Shown here piece by piece: positions 25,403 to 32,479 of a DNA stretch of 64,000 bases (positions are counted from its first letter, which is position 1; each line of letters begins with the position of its first letter). Under the pieces are notes generated by a model, which was given only the letters and a program-made list of their open reading frames with translations, was not told the DNA's origin and did not search any database. Where the stretch lies: positions 62,001 to 126,000 of the forward strand of contig CAIXFN010000090.1 in the NCBI GenBank assembly GCA_903918755.1, written 5' to 3'. The DNA is from an uncultured Pedosphaera sp. (GTDB taxonomy: Bacteria > Verrucomicrobiota > Verrucomicrobiia > Limisphaerales > Pedosphaeraceae). The position numbers and the translations under genes were made by a program.

Positions 25403-25822
25403 TCAAAACGGAGACCGGCGGGGGCGGCGCACCACCTGCACCGCGCCACGCGGGGCGCTGAGATCCAAAGCCTGGCCCGGGGCGGGGAGTTCCACTTTCT
25501 GGCCGCCTTGGGCAATGGCCCGGAGGGTGGCGCGCGCGTCGACGTAGGCGGACATCCGCTCCGGCGTCTGGAGCGCGCGCAACGCGGGAAAGACCAGGAG
25601 ATACCGCCAGGCGACGACCGCGAGCACATCCGGAATGATCTGCTCAGGCAGGGTGCCTTCCTGGTCCAGGCGCCCGCCGCCGGCCAGGATGGCGCCGCGC
25701 GCGGCGGCGATCTCCTGCTCCAAAATGGTCTGCAACTGGTCGCCCGCGCCGGGGATGGCGGCCAGAGAATCACGCTCGGGCCCGCTCAAGAGGGCGGCGG
25801 CGGCGGTCGGTGTAGTCCACAT
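25403..25822 (-). CDS. Mu gp36-like head-tail connector protein
   Basis: 139 residues starting MWTTPTAAAALLSGPERDSL. The short helical profile and the pattern ...LEQEIAAARGAILAGG..., PEQIIPDVLAVVAWRYLLVF and LRALQTPERMSAYVDARATL match DUF1320/Mu gp36-type proteins that follow capsid genes in Mu-like phages. It probably sits between head and tail. A 278-bp interval with two strong hairpins separates it from the capsid gene, so its expression may be lower. Confidence 0.75.
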   Translation of the reverse strand: MWTTPTAAAALLSGPERDSLAAIPGAGDQLQTILEQEIAAARGAILAGGGRLDQEGTLPEQIIPDVLAVVAWRYLLVFPALRALQTPERMSAYVDARATLRAIAQGGQKVELPAPGQALDLSAPRGAVQVVRRPRRSPF

Positions 25823-25875
25823 AAATTCGTTGGGATAAGGTTGTACGGTTCCCGTTCCCGGCCCCCCGCCTCCGT

Positions 25876-25902
25876 GGTCCGGGTTCGCACGGAACCCGGA
25901 CC
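25876..25902. repeat. Perfect 11-bp hairpin downstream of the capsid gene
   Basis: GGTCCGGGTTC and GAACCCGGACC with a 5-nt loop. It lies 54 nt upstream of the gp36-like start codon on the minus strand. There is no T-tract, so partial termination or mRNA stabilisation is more likely than a full stop. Confidence 0.8.
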
Positions 25903-26070
25903 GGAGGGGATGAGGCGGCGAGCTGCCCGGGTGGGGTCAGCGCACCGCTTCACCGGGGGTGGGGCGGTGGACGATCCGGAACCGGATCGTCGGCGGGAAG
26001 GTTCGGCTCCGGGCGGGCCAGGCGGCCCGGGGAGCAAATCGCGGTTTCATGGTGCGGGCGGAATGCGGGA

Positions 26071-26094
26071 GGCGGGCGGCGGGGGCCGCCCGCC
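26071..26094. repeat. Perfect 10-bp GC hairpin immediately after the capsid gene
   Basis: GGCGGGCGGC and GCCGCCCGCC with a GGGG loop, starting 6 nt after the capsid stop codon on the minus strand. No U-tract follows. Such a hairpin could protect the capsid part of the mRNA. Confidence 0.85.
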
Positions 26095-26100
26095 CACGAA

Positions 26101-27162
26101 TCAGGAGATCGTCCACTTGCGGAGACCGCCGCTGTAGGTCACCACGATCTTGGAGTAGTGCTCCACGGAGATGGCGACCAGTTTGCTGCTGATCTGCTGC
26201 ACATAGACGCGCACCAGGCCGCCGCCCTGTTCGGCATCGAAGGTGGAGACAAACCGTTTCAGGTTGCTCGGGTCCTCGACGTCCACGCCCGCCTGCGCAT
26301 AGAGCGCGAAGACGAGATTGGAAACGATTTCCGCCTTGGCGCTGGCGGCGCTTTGATAGCGCTCCTTGCTCACGTGCACCTCGTCCACCATGAGCCGGGC
26401 CGCGAGCGACGCGGGGTTCAACCCGGCCGCGGCGTAACCACCGGCATTGTTCTGCGCCTCATAGCACAGCGAGCGTTTGTTCCAGGCGGTGTCGCCGTAA
26501 AGGACGCGGTTCGGCCGGATGCCCGTGGCGGTGGTGGCCGTGATCAGGTCGTTCTTCAGGTCCTGGTCGGGATTCTTGCCCGCGGTAGTATCCCACGTGA
26601 GGGCGGTGTTGGTGGCGGCGGCGGCCAGCGCGGCGATGCCCCGGCGGTATTCGTTGCGGAACAGCCGGCGCTGGAGTTTCTGCGCCTTCAGGTTCTGCCA
26701 GTTCGCGCCGGTCACGTTGTCCAGGTCCGCGATGTAGGTCAGCCCCTTGTTGAGCGTTTTGTCGGTGACATCGCTGGCGGTGTATTCGACCCGTTTGAAG
26801 TCGGAGCCGATGGCGCGCTGGTCATCCACCGTTTCGGAGAGGAATTCCTCGGCGTTGCTGGCCTTTTTCCATTCAAACCGGCGGCCCACCGGGACGGCGG
26901 GGGCGATGAAGTCGAGCGCTCCCAGCACATCGTTGGGATCTTTCCAATCCACGAGGTAATGGGTGAGCGGCTCGCTGTAGTACGTTTCCAGGAAGCGGGA
27001 ATCGTTCGCGAACAGGAACTGGCCGGACTGGTAACCGCCACCGGTATCCGGGAGGGCGGCCACATCCTCGTGCGCGAAGAAGGCGACGGCGCCGCGCTGC
27101 TGCGGCACCAGGATTTGGGGCGCGCGGACGGGCCGCGACACCGGGGAAGGAAGGGTTTTCAT
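26101..27162 (-). CDS. Major capsid protein
   Basis: 353 residues from ATG at 27162 (starts further upstream would overlap the decoration gene). The start gives MKTLPSPVSRPVRAPQILVP. Position after the protease and a small decoration protein, length and sequence pattern (LTHYLVDWKDPNDVLGALDF, VGRRFEWKKASNAEEFLSET, IAALAAAATNTALTWDTTAG, GIRPNRVLYGDTAWNKRSLC) fit capsid proteins of the HK97-fold class in Mu-like phages. The C-terminal VAISVEHYSKIVVTYSGGLR is a typical closing domain. It would form the icosahedral head after processing. It is followed by two strong mRNA hairpins. Confidence 0.85.
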   Translation of the reverse strand: MKTLPSPVSRPVRAPQILVPQQRGAVAFFAHEDVAALPDTGGGYQSGQFLFANDSRFLETYYSEPLTHYLVDWKDPNDVLGALDFIAPAVPVGRRFEWKKASNAEEFLSETVDDQRAIGSDFKRVEYTASDVTDKTLNKGLTYIADLDNVTGANWQNLKAQKLQRRLFRNEYRRGIAALAAAATNTALTWDTTAGKNPDQDLKNDLITATTATGIRPNRVLYGDTAWNKRSLCYEAQNNAGGYAAAGLNPASLAARLMVDEVHVSKERYQSAASAKAEIVSNLVFALYAQAGVDVEDPSNLKRFVSTFDAEQGGGLVRVYVQQISSKLVAISVEHYSKIVVTYSGGLRKWTIS

Positions 27163-27190
27163 AAGTTTGGGAAACGGTAAGGAGGGAGGA

Positions 27191-27682
27191 TCAGGGGTTG
27201 ACGACTTTGAGGGGAAAGGTGGGCGCGAATTCGATGACATCACCGGCCACGCCGGCCTGGAGCGCCCGGCCGAGGTTGTAAAAGGTGCCGGTGGTGGTGA
27301 GCAACTTGATGGCGCCACCATCGCCGTTGGACTGGAGGAAATCCCCCGCGGCGACCGTGCCGGAGAGCAGAACTTTCCGGGTGCCGCGCGCGGCCCCGAA
27401 CACTTCCACGTTTACGGGCACATCGAGATTCCCCGCCTCGGGCGCATCCGTGCAGATGCCCAGCGGCAGGTCGGTGTTCGCCGCGCTCAGGGTGATGTTG
27501 TTGGCGGTGGAACCGAGGATCACGATCGCGAAGCGGTTCGCGATGGCGACATCGGGCAGGTAGGACTTGGAGCCGCGCTCGGTGGAGCCTTCGGCGATGT
27601 TGGCGAAGTGGACCAGTCGGGGTGACCGGATTCTTGAACAGAAGCTCGCGAAGGACGCGAAGAGGAAACGGATTGGATTCAT
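27191..27682 (-). CDS. Capsid decoration (cement) protein with repeat-derived N-terminus
   Basis: 163 residues. From about residue 22 on (RLVHFANIAEGSTERGSKSY, then IANRFAIVILGSTANNITLS and LGICTDAPEAGNLDVPVNVE) it resembles DUF2190-type decoration proteins placed between protease and capsid genes in Mu-like phages. Residues 1-20 (MNPIRFLFASFASFCSRIRS) are encoded by a dispersed repeat at 27629-27666 and have no place in the family. No ATG or GTG codon follows before the conserved part, so the repeat seems to have supplied the start. A non-AUG start further in is the alternative. Confidence 0.75.
   Translation of the reverse strand: MNPIRFLFASFASFCSRIRSPRLVHFANIAEGSTERGSKSYLPDVAIANRFAIVILGSTANNITLSAANTDLPLGICTDAPEAGNLDVPVNVEVFGAARGTRKVLLSGTVAAGDFLQSNGDGGAIKLLTTTGTFYNLGRALQAGVAGDVIEFAPTFPLKVVNP
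27629..27666. repeat. Dispersed repeat overlapping the decoration gene start
   Basis: Plus-strand TTCTTGAACAGAAGCTCGCG then AAGGACGCGAAG, the same family as 22949-22966 and 23471-23500. It encodes residues 6-17 of the decoration protein. Confidence 0.8.
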
Positions 27683-27733
27683 TTTATTATGGTGTTCGAT
27701 TTAGGGGACGGGGTTGGTGGAGGTTGGGTCGGC

Positions 27734-28918
27734 TTACTTGAGGGCCGGCTGGATCATGGCCTCAAAAAGGGCGGGGTTGGCCTGGCGGACTTTCTCCCAC
27801 GCGGCATCGTAATGCCCGCCATTGAGGGCGAGCTCAGCGTTTACCAGCGTACGGATCGCGTCGCGCCGGTCGGCGGCGTTGGCCAATTCGGCTTTGCGCT
27901 GGCCGCCTTCGCGCTCGACGAGGGAGACCGTCTTCAACCGGGGGGCGACCCGCGCCAGCGCCGCGCATTCGTTGGCAAACTGGGTCGCTTCTCCCAGCCG
28001 GCGTTCCCAATCGGGACGCTCCGCGGCGGTGAGGCGCCCCGCGACTTGCGCGGCGTCCAGGAAGCTGGTGATGCGGGCGGCGCGTTCATTCGCGAACGCT
28101 TCGGTGAGCGCCAGATGGCTGGCGGTGAGGGTTTCCAGGCGGGCCTCCGCCGCGGTTTTTTCGTTGGCCAGGGTCGCCGCGGCCTGCGCGCGATCGCTGA
28201 TCTGCTGGAGCGCGGCGGCCAGGTCCGCCTCCCCGGCATCCGCGGCCAGCGGGATGCCGTGCCGGGTCAGGAGCGGCAGGATGAGGTTTTGGTTCATGAG
28301 TTGTGCGGGGACAGGCGACGGGGGCGCAAACCCCCGGTCACCGGGTTGTTCGTTGAGGAGGTGAACCGGCAGATTTGGCCGGTTCGTGAGCCCGGCGGAT
28401 TTCAACAGGTCCGGCCGGTAGATGTTGGCGGTGGCGGGCACGGGAACGGCGGACCAGTAGCCGCTGAGGGCGCGCAGTTTTTTACCCTCCACCAGGTCGC
28501 TGCCGGCGCTCGTAAACACGGGCCGGCAGTACAAGCCGTCCGCCCGCACCGCGAGGTCCACGATCATGCCCTTGGGTTCCCGGTCGGGGTATTCGTGCGC
28601 GCAGGCGGGTACATCGGGATGCCCCACATAAATCGGGCAGCCGGTGAGAAAACGCCGGAGCCGCTGGCCAAAGCTTTTGAACCGCCGCACCATGCCTTCC
28701 GCGGCCGCCCGGTCCAGCCGCTGGATGGCGGGGGTCCGGGTGTAGGTGCCATCCGCCTGGCGGATCAGGGCCTGGCCGGGGTAATCGCCCAGCGGCGCGA
28801 GTTGCGCCCAGCCATCTTCGCCGAGGGCCAACTCGTTCCCGAAGGCAATCACGTCCGCTTCGGCCGGGGCGGATTCGCCGGGGGCTTCTGACTTGGATTC
28901 GTTCATGTTCTGATTCAT
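27734..28918 (-). CDS. Mu-type prohead protease (gpI family)
   Basis: 394 residues. After a short acidic N-terminus (MNQNMNESKSEAPGESAPAE) it runs WAQLAPLGDYPGQALIRQAD, VRRFKSFGQRLRRFLTGCPI, YVGHPDVPACAHEYPDREPK, VRADGLYCRPVFTSAGSDLV and EGKKLRALSGYWSAVPVPAT, the series seen in Mu gpI proteases that mature the capsid and contain an internal scaffold-like C-terminus. The C-terminal half is Ala/Arg/Glu-rich and helical (AATLANEKTAAEARLETLTA), fitting a scaffold. It overlaps the portal gene stop by 4 bp, so translation is coupled. Confidence 0.85.
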   Translation of the reverse strand: MNQNMNESKSEAPGESAPAEADVIAFGNELALGEDGWAQLAPLGDYPGQALIRQADGTYTRTPAIQRLDRAAAEGMVRRFKSFGQRLRRFLTGCPIYVGHPDVPACAHEYPDREPKGMIVDLAVRADGLYCRPVFTSAGSDLVEGKKLRALSGYWSAVPVPATANIYRPDLLKSAGLTNRPNLPVHLLNEQPGDRGFAPPSPVPAQLMNQNLILPLLTRHGIPLAADAGEADLAAALQQISDRAQAAATLANEKTAAEARLETLTASHLALTEAFANERAARITSFLDAAQVAGRLTAAERPDWERRLGEATQFANECAALARVAPRLKTVSLVEREGGQRKAELANAADRRDAIRTLVNAELALNGGHYDAAWEKVRQANPALFEAMIQPALK

Positions 28919-30177
28919 GGTTGGGTTTTGGTTTCGGTTTGGGGTGGTTGGGCCACGCCGGGCGGTTGGAGCAAAGCCTCTCCGTCCGCGGGCCGTGAGC
29001 GGTTGTAACGCTCCAGGGCCGCCTGCACGCCCAGCGGCGCGCCGGCTTGCAGGAGGAATTGGTCCACCTGGAGATCGGCGATCACGTGCGTTTTCTCCGC
29101 GGTGCGGATTTTCAGGTAGGCGAGTTGCGGGGCGTCGCCAAAGTGGTATTGCAGCACGAAGCGGCTCACCTGGTTGGTCAGGGTTTCCCCCATCAACTGG
29201 GCGTCGTCCAGGTCCAAGATATCCGTCTCACTTTCCTGCAGCGTCGCGCCGACGGCCTGCTTGCGGCTCGCGGTGCCGAGGTCGCCCCCGCGCCAAAGCA
29301 CGGTCATGGCCTCATTCATCATCTGGACCAGCGGCTGAAAGGGCGCCGCCCCGGAACCGCCGGCCTCGACGAGGGTCAGTTTCGCGCCCTCATTTACCAC
29401 CGCCGCCCAGTCATTCGAAAAATCCCGGACGGCTTCCACCATCGCCTCCCATTCCGGGCTGTCTTTCGGCGCCGGGGTCTCCGCCAGCAAACCCGGAAAC
29501 CCGAACTTGCCGGAGTACGCCAGCCAGTCGCGCAGGGGTAGATGTTTAAACATGTAAGCGACCGAGCAGGCTTCCATGATGCCGTCCCCCACGGTGACCA
29601 GCCACCCGTTCGGCTCGAGGTCCGCCCCGTCCACGGCCATTTCATTGGCCAGATAGCGCACCCGCCCCCGGCGGCCTTCAAACCACCACAAGGGGCAGAA
29701 CACGAAGCGCGCGCCCAGGGCCGATTCCCCGGGACCGGCGTGGGGGTTCGCCCGCCAGACGATCTCATGCACGGCGTAGCGCTTCCCCACCGCGTCCATC
29801 ATCTGTCGGAGCAAGAGGGACATCCCGCCGGATTCATCCGGCTCCAGCGCGGTGGTGGCAGTGAGGCGGTTATAAAATGATTCCAGGACCGCTTTTTGCC
29901 GCTGCGCGTCCGGGGAGGCATCCGTGGCGAGGATTTCCCAGCCGTGGCGGGCCACGGATTTTTTGCGCTTCGCCGCCACCGCCTGCAACCGGTCATCCCG
30001 GCGTTCCATCGCGTCCCAGGTCAGCGCGATGTTGCGAAAGAAGCCCAGGCGGAACTGGTCCAAATCCGTTACCAACCGGTCGGGATTTAGCCCGCGGAGA
30101 GGATCCAGCCGGAGCCGGAGGGACAATTGGATTCTCTCGGGGGAAAGATCCGCCTGGGGTAGAGGAATTTTTGGCAT
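28915..30177 (-). CDS. Portal protein (Mu gp29/DUF935-like)
   Basis: 420 residues from ATG at 30177, MPKIPLPQADLSPERIQLSL. A longer frame to 30606 lies antisense-like over the terminase and is rejected. Family-like segments are LAVTDLDQFRLGFFRNIALT-type, WEILATDASPDAQRQKAVLE, GKRYAVHEIVWRAN, LPLRDWLAYSGKFGFPGLLA, NEAMTVLWRGGDLGTASRKQ and LTNQVSRFVLQYHFGDAPQL. The protein would form the dodecameric DNA entry ring of the head. It lies 29 bp after the terminase and overlaps the protease gene by 4 bp. Confidence 0.85.
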   Translation of the reverse strand: MPKIPLPQADLSPERIQLSLRLRLDPLRGLNPDRLVTDLDQFRLGFFRNIALTWDAMERRDDRLQAVAAKRKKSVARHGWEILATDASPDAQRQKAVLESFYNRLTATTALEPDESGGMSLLLRQMMDAVGKRYAVHEIVWRANPHAGPGESALGARFVFCPLWWFEGRRGRVRYLANEMAVDGADLEPNGWLVTVGDGIMEACSVAYMFKHLPLRDWLAYSGKFGFPGLLAETPAPKDSPEWEAMVEAVRDFSNDWAAVVNEGAKLTLVEAGGSGAAPFQPLVQMMNEAMTVLWRGGDLGTASRKQAVGATLQESETDILDLDDAQLMGETLTNQVSRFVLQYHFGDAPQLAYLKIRTAEKTHVIADLQVDQFLLQAGAPLGVQAALERYNRSRPADGEALLQPPGVAQPPQTETKTQP

Positions 30178-30206
30178 AGGAGGATGGGTTGACGGCAGAC
30201 GCGCAC

Positions 30207-31709
30207 TCACAGGCCACCTCCGCGACGGCCCCGGCCCGCCGACCAGGCCGGGCGACGGACAGCGAGATCGTGGCGCGGCCGTGCCACCGACGCGTAGTTG
30301 AACGTGGCGACGGTCGCCGTGATGGCGCGCACGGCGAGGGCGAGCGCATTCGCCCGGTCCGCATGCCCGCTCGTGTTGTGCGCCGCGCGATAGGTCATCC
30401 CGCCGCCGGGCAACGCCACGCGCTGCAGGGAATGCAGGTCCTCGCGGATCACCTGGCTGGCGGGCACGCCGAGGATTTTTTGGTCGAACGCCATCCGTAG
30501 TTTGGTGAGGAGATCCATTTTGAATTGGTTGGTGAAGGTGCAGAGCTCGATCTTGCCGTGGCGGTGCCGTCCAGGGTCGTATTCGCCGAATTCCTGCGCG
30601 AGACAATCGCCGAGGCCGACGCCGGCCCCGGTGTAGTCAAAGCACACGCGCCGGGCCCGCGCGATGCGCGGACGCAGATACTCCAATTGGCGCACGCTGG
30701 ATTGGTTTTCCAGCGCGAGCACCTCGCGCGTCAGCTGCAGGCCGCCCTCCAAGGCCACCAGCGCCCAGCAGACGGTCAGGTCGCGCTTGCGCCCGAAGTC
30801 CACGCCCAGGGCCAGGGTTTGCGCCCGCGTTTCCCGGGTGGTTTCCTGCCAGAATTCCTCCGGCATGGTCTCGGAGGCGGCCGCGTTTTCGCAACCCGCG
30901 ATGAGCTCGTACGACAGCAGCACCGAGGATTGGTCGAGGAACTGCAGTTCATACTCCTGCGCCCAGCCCTCGGGGTCGTTGATGCTCTTGCGCAAGCGCA
31001 CCACGTCCAAGGACAAGCCCTGCGCGACCGCCTGGTGGATGTCGACGAAGTGGCAACCCCATTCGGCGGGTTGGTGGTGGTAATTCTCCTCCCAGAGCTT
31101 GTGGCCGGCATTGCCCTGGCCGTTCGGGGTGCTGATCAACCGCACTTTCTTGAGCCCGCCCCGCAAGGGATTGGTGACGCTCGGCAGGAGCGCGCGCCAG
31201 GTGGCGACAAAGTCCATGAAAAACAGGCCTTCGGTGAGCACCACGTTCGTGGAGAATCCCCGCACGGTGTCCGGCCGGCCCGGCACGCAGAAAATCCGGC
31301 TGCCCCAGGGGAAGGTGATAATCATGGTCCGCAAGCGCGCGCCCTGAGCGCCCCGGAAATCTCCCGCCACCGGTCGGTCCGCGAGGGCGAGCCGGAAGGC
31401 CTCCGCCCATTCCCGCCACTTGAGCAGCGCTTCCCGGGACTGGCGTTCGGACGGGGCCGCGAGCATCCAGGTGGTGGCGCGGCCCGCGCGCTCCCGCAAC
31501 AGGCACTCGCGGACGCCCTCCGCCGCGGTGCTGAAATCCTTCCCCGTCTGACGCGCCTGAAGCCCGAACTTGAACCGGGAGGAGCCACCCAGCCAGTTCC
31601 TTTGGTAGGGCAACAGCAGGTGGCACGGGGAATCCGCAACCCGGCGGCGGCGGGCGGGCGGGCGCGCGGCAACGGGGACAGGGGGGGAATATTTGACCAG
31701 GAACGTCAT
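30207..31709 (-). CDS. Terminase large subunit (Mu gp28-like) with unusual ATPase motifs
   Basis: 500 residues. Motor and nuclease parts can be traced: QARQTGKDF (51-59) at the Walker A position, NVVLTEGLFF (155-164) at Walker B, the coupling-type LISTPNGQGN (191-200), and nuclease acidic residues in LGVDFGRKRDLTV, CFDYTGAGVGLGD and HADRANALALA. The Walker A has Asp where Ser/Thr is usual after GK, and the Walker B has Thr-Glu where Asp-Glu is usual. Motor activity may be altered or lost, or this is lineage variation. The enzyme would package DNA through the portal. No small subunit gene is recognised nearby; the small upstream genes are membrane- or coiled-coil-like. Confidence 0.85.
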   Translation of the reverse strand: MTFLVKYSPPVPVAARPPARRRRVADSPCHLLLPYQRNWLGGSSRFKFGLQARQTGKDFSTAAEGVRECLLRERAGRATTWMLAAPSERQSREALLKWREWAEAFRLALADRPVAGDFRGAQGARLRTMIITFPWGSRIFCVPGRPDTVRGFSTNVVLTEGLFFMDFVATWRALLPSVTNPLRGGLKKVRLISTPNGQGNAGHKLWEENYHHQPAEWGCHFVDIHQAVAQGLSLDVVRLRKSINDPEGWAQEYELQFLDQSSVLLSYELIAGCENAAASETMPEEFWQETTRETRAQTLALGVDFGRKRDLTVCWALVALEGGLQLTREVLALENQSSVRQLEYLRPRIARARRVCFDYTGAGVGLGDCLAQEFGEYDPGRHRHGKIELCTFTNQFKMDLLTKLRMAFDQKILGVPASQVIREDLHSLQRVALPGGGMTYRAAHNTSGHADRANALALAVRAITATVATFNYASVARPRHDLAVRRPAWSAGRGRRGGGL

Positions 31710-31742
31710 GGCGGGGGGTGGTTTGGTGGCGGGAGCCGTGGC

Positions 31743-32213
31743 TCAGGATTTTTCGGTGGTGGCCAGCGCGACCACGAGTTGGGTGAACTGCTCGAAGGAT
31801 TTGGTAAACGCCGTCAGTTGTCCGGCAATGGCGGCGGTGTTCTCCACCACGGGATCCATCCGATGGTGCAGGCGGGTGCGACCCTCCTCGGCCGCCCGCA
31901 TCTGCTCGCCCAGTTTACCGTCGAGCTCCTTGCGCACGGTTTCGAGTCGCTCATGGATGTGGGCCGCGCTGGCGGCCACGAGGGTCTCGTGCCGTTTCCA
32001 ATTTTCCGTGAGTTCGCCCCGCAGGCTGGCCAGATCGGCTTCCAGCCGGCTCACCCGGCCGTCCAGTTCTTCATTGGGCGGCCGGGGCTTTTCGCCCCGC
32101 AACCGGTCGGTCAGTTTCAGCCCGCCATTGACCAGCATCACCACGAAGGCGAGGCCGGCCAGCCAGGAGGCGATTTGCAGGGGCGGTTCCGCGGCGATTT
32201 CAGCGAGGGTCAT
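31743..32213 (-). CDS. Membrane-anchored coiled-coil protein, possible holin or spanin
   Basis: 156 residues from ATG at 32213, MTLAEIAAEPPLQIASWLAG. One hydrophobic segment (WLAGLAFVVMLVNGGLKL, about 17-34) is followed by a polar helical part (ELDGRVSRLEADLASLRGEL, RETVRKELDGKLGEQMRAAE-like heptads). The upstream frame to 32315 overlaps the next gene and is not used. A single N-terminal segment plus coiled coil fits i-spanins, some holins or tail chaperone-like membrane proteins. No lysozyme is seen in the operon, so a lysis role is uncertain. Confidence 0.6.
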   Translation of the reverse strand: MTLAEIAAEPPLQIASWLAGLAFVVMLVNGGLKLTDRLRGEKPRPPNEELDGRVSRLEADLASLRGELTENWKRHETLVAASAAHIHERLETVRKELDGKLGEQMRAAEEGRTRLHHRMDPVVENTAAIAGQLTAFTKSFEQFTQLVVALATTEKS

Positions 32214-32248
32214 AGGGAGGCGAGTGGTGGTGAGGTTGGGCGGGCGGA

Positions 32249-32434
32249 TCAGTGGGCGACGGGAGCGCCAAAACTGTCCCAGGGTTTTTGACTGAGCTGC
32301 AGGGCGGCCAGCCATTCGGCGGGGGATGCGTCCCCCCGCGTGGTGAGGCGCGCGAATTCGGCCGCGATGGCGGGTTCATTCTTGATCAATTCCTGCAAAC
32401 CGAAGCCGATGAGTTGAATGGTGAGTGGGTCCAT
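32249..32434 (-). CDS. Small phage-operon protein
   Basis: 61 residues, MDPLTIQLIGFGLQELIKNE and then PAIAAEFARLTTRGDASPAE, mostly helical with a short amphipathic start. It has the size and place of a small phage protein next to the lysis-like gene. Not a recognised family. The stop lies 35 bp before the coiled-coil gene start. Confidence 0.6.
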   Translation of the reverse strand: MDPLTIQLIGFGLQELIKNEPAIAAEFARLTTRGDASPAEWLAALQLSQKPWDSFGAPVAH

Positions 32435-32479
32435 GGTTTGTTCTTGTTTGGGGGTTGCGGAGCGGGCGGCGAGACGGCG

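Noticed and set aside
25786-26037. Minus-strand ORF in the gap after the capsid gene
   Set aside because: Pro/Arg-rich translation over two hairpins; no family or start context.
27163-27321. N-terminal extension of the capsid protein
   Set aside because: It overlaps the decoration gene and adds a Ser/Pro-rich sequence not typical of capsid proteins.
30178-30606. N-terminal extension of the portal protein
   Set aside because: It overlaps the terminase C-terminus and gives an Arg/Pro-rich sequence unlike portals.
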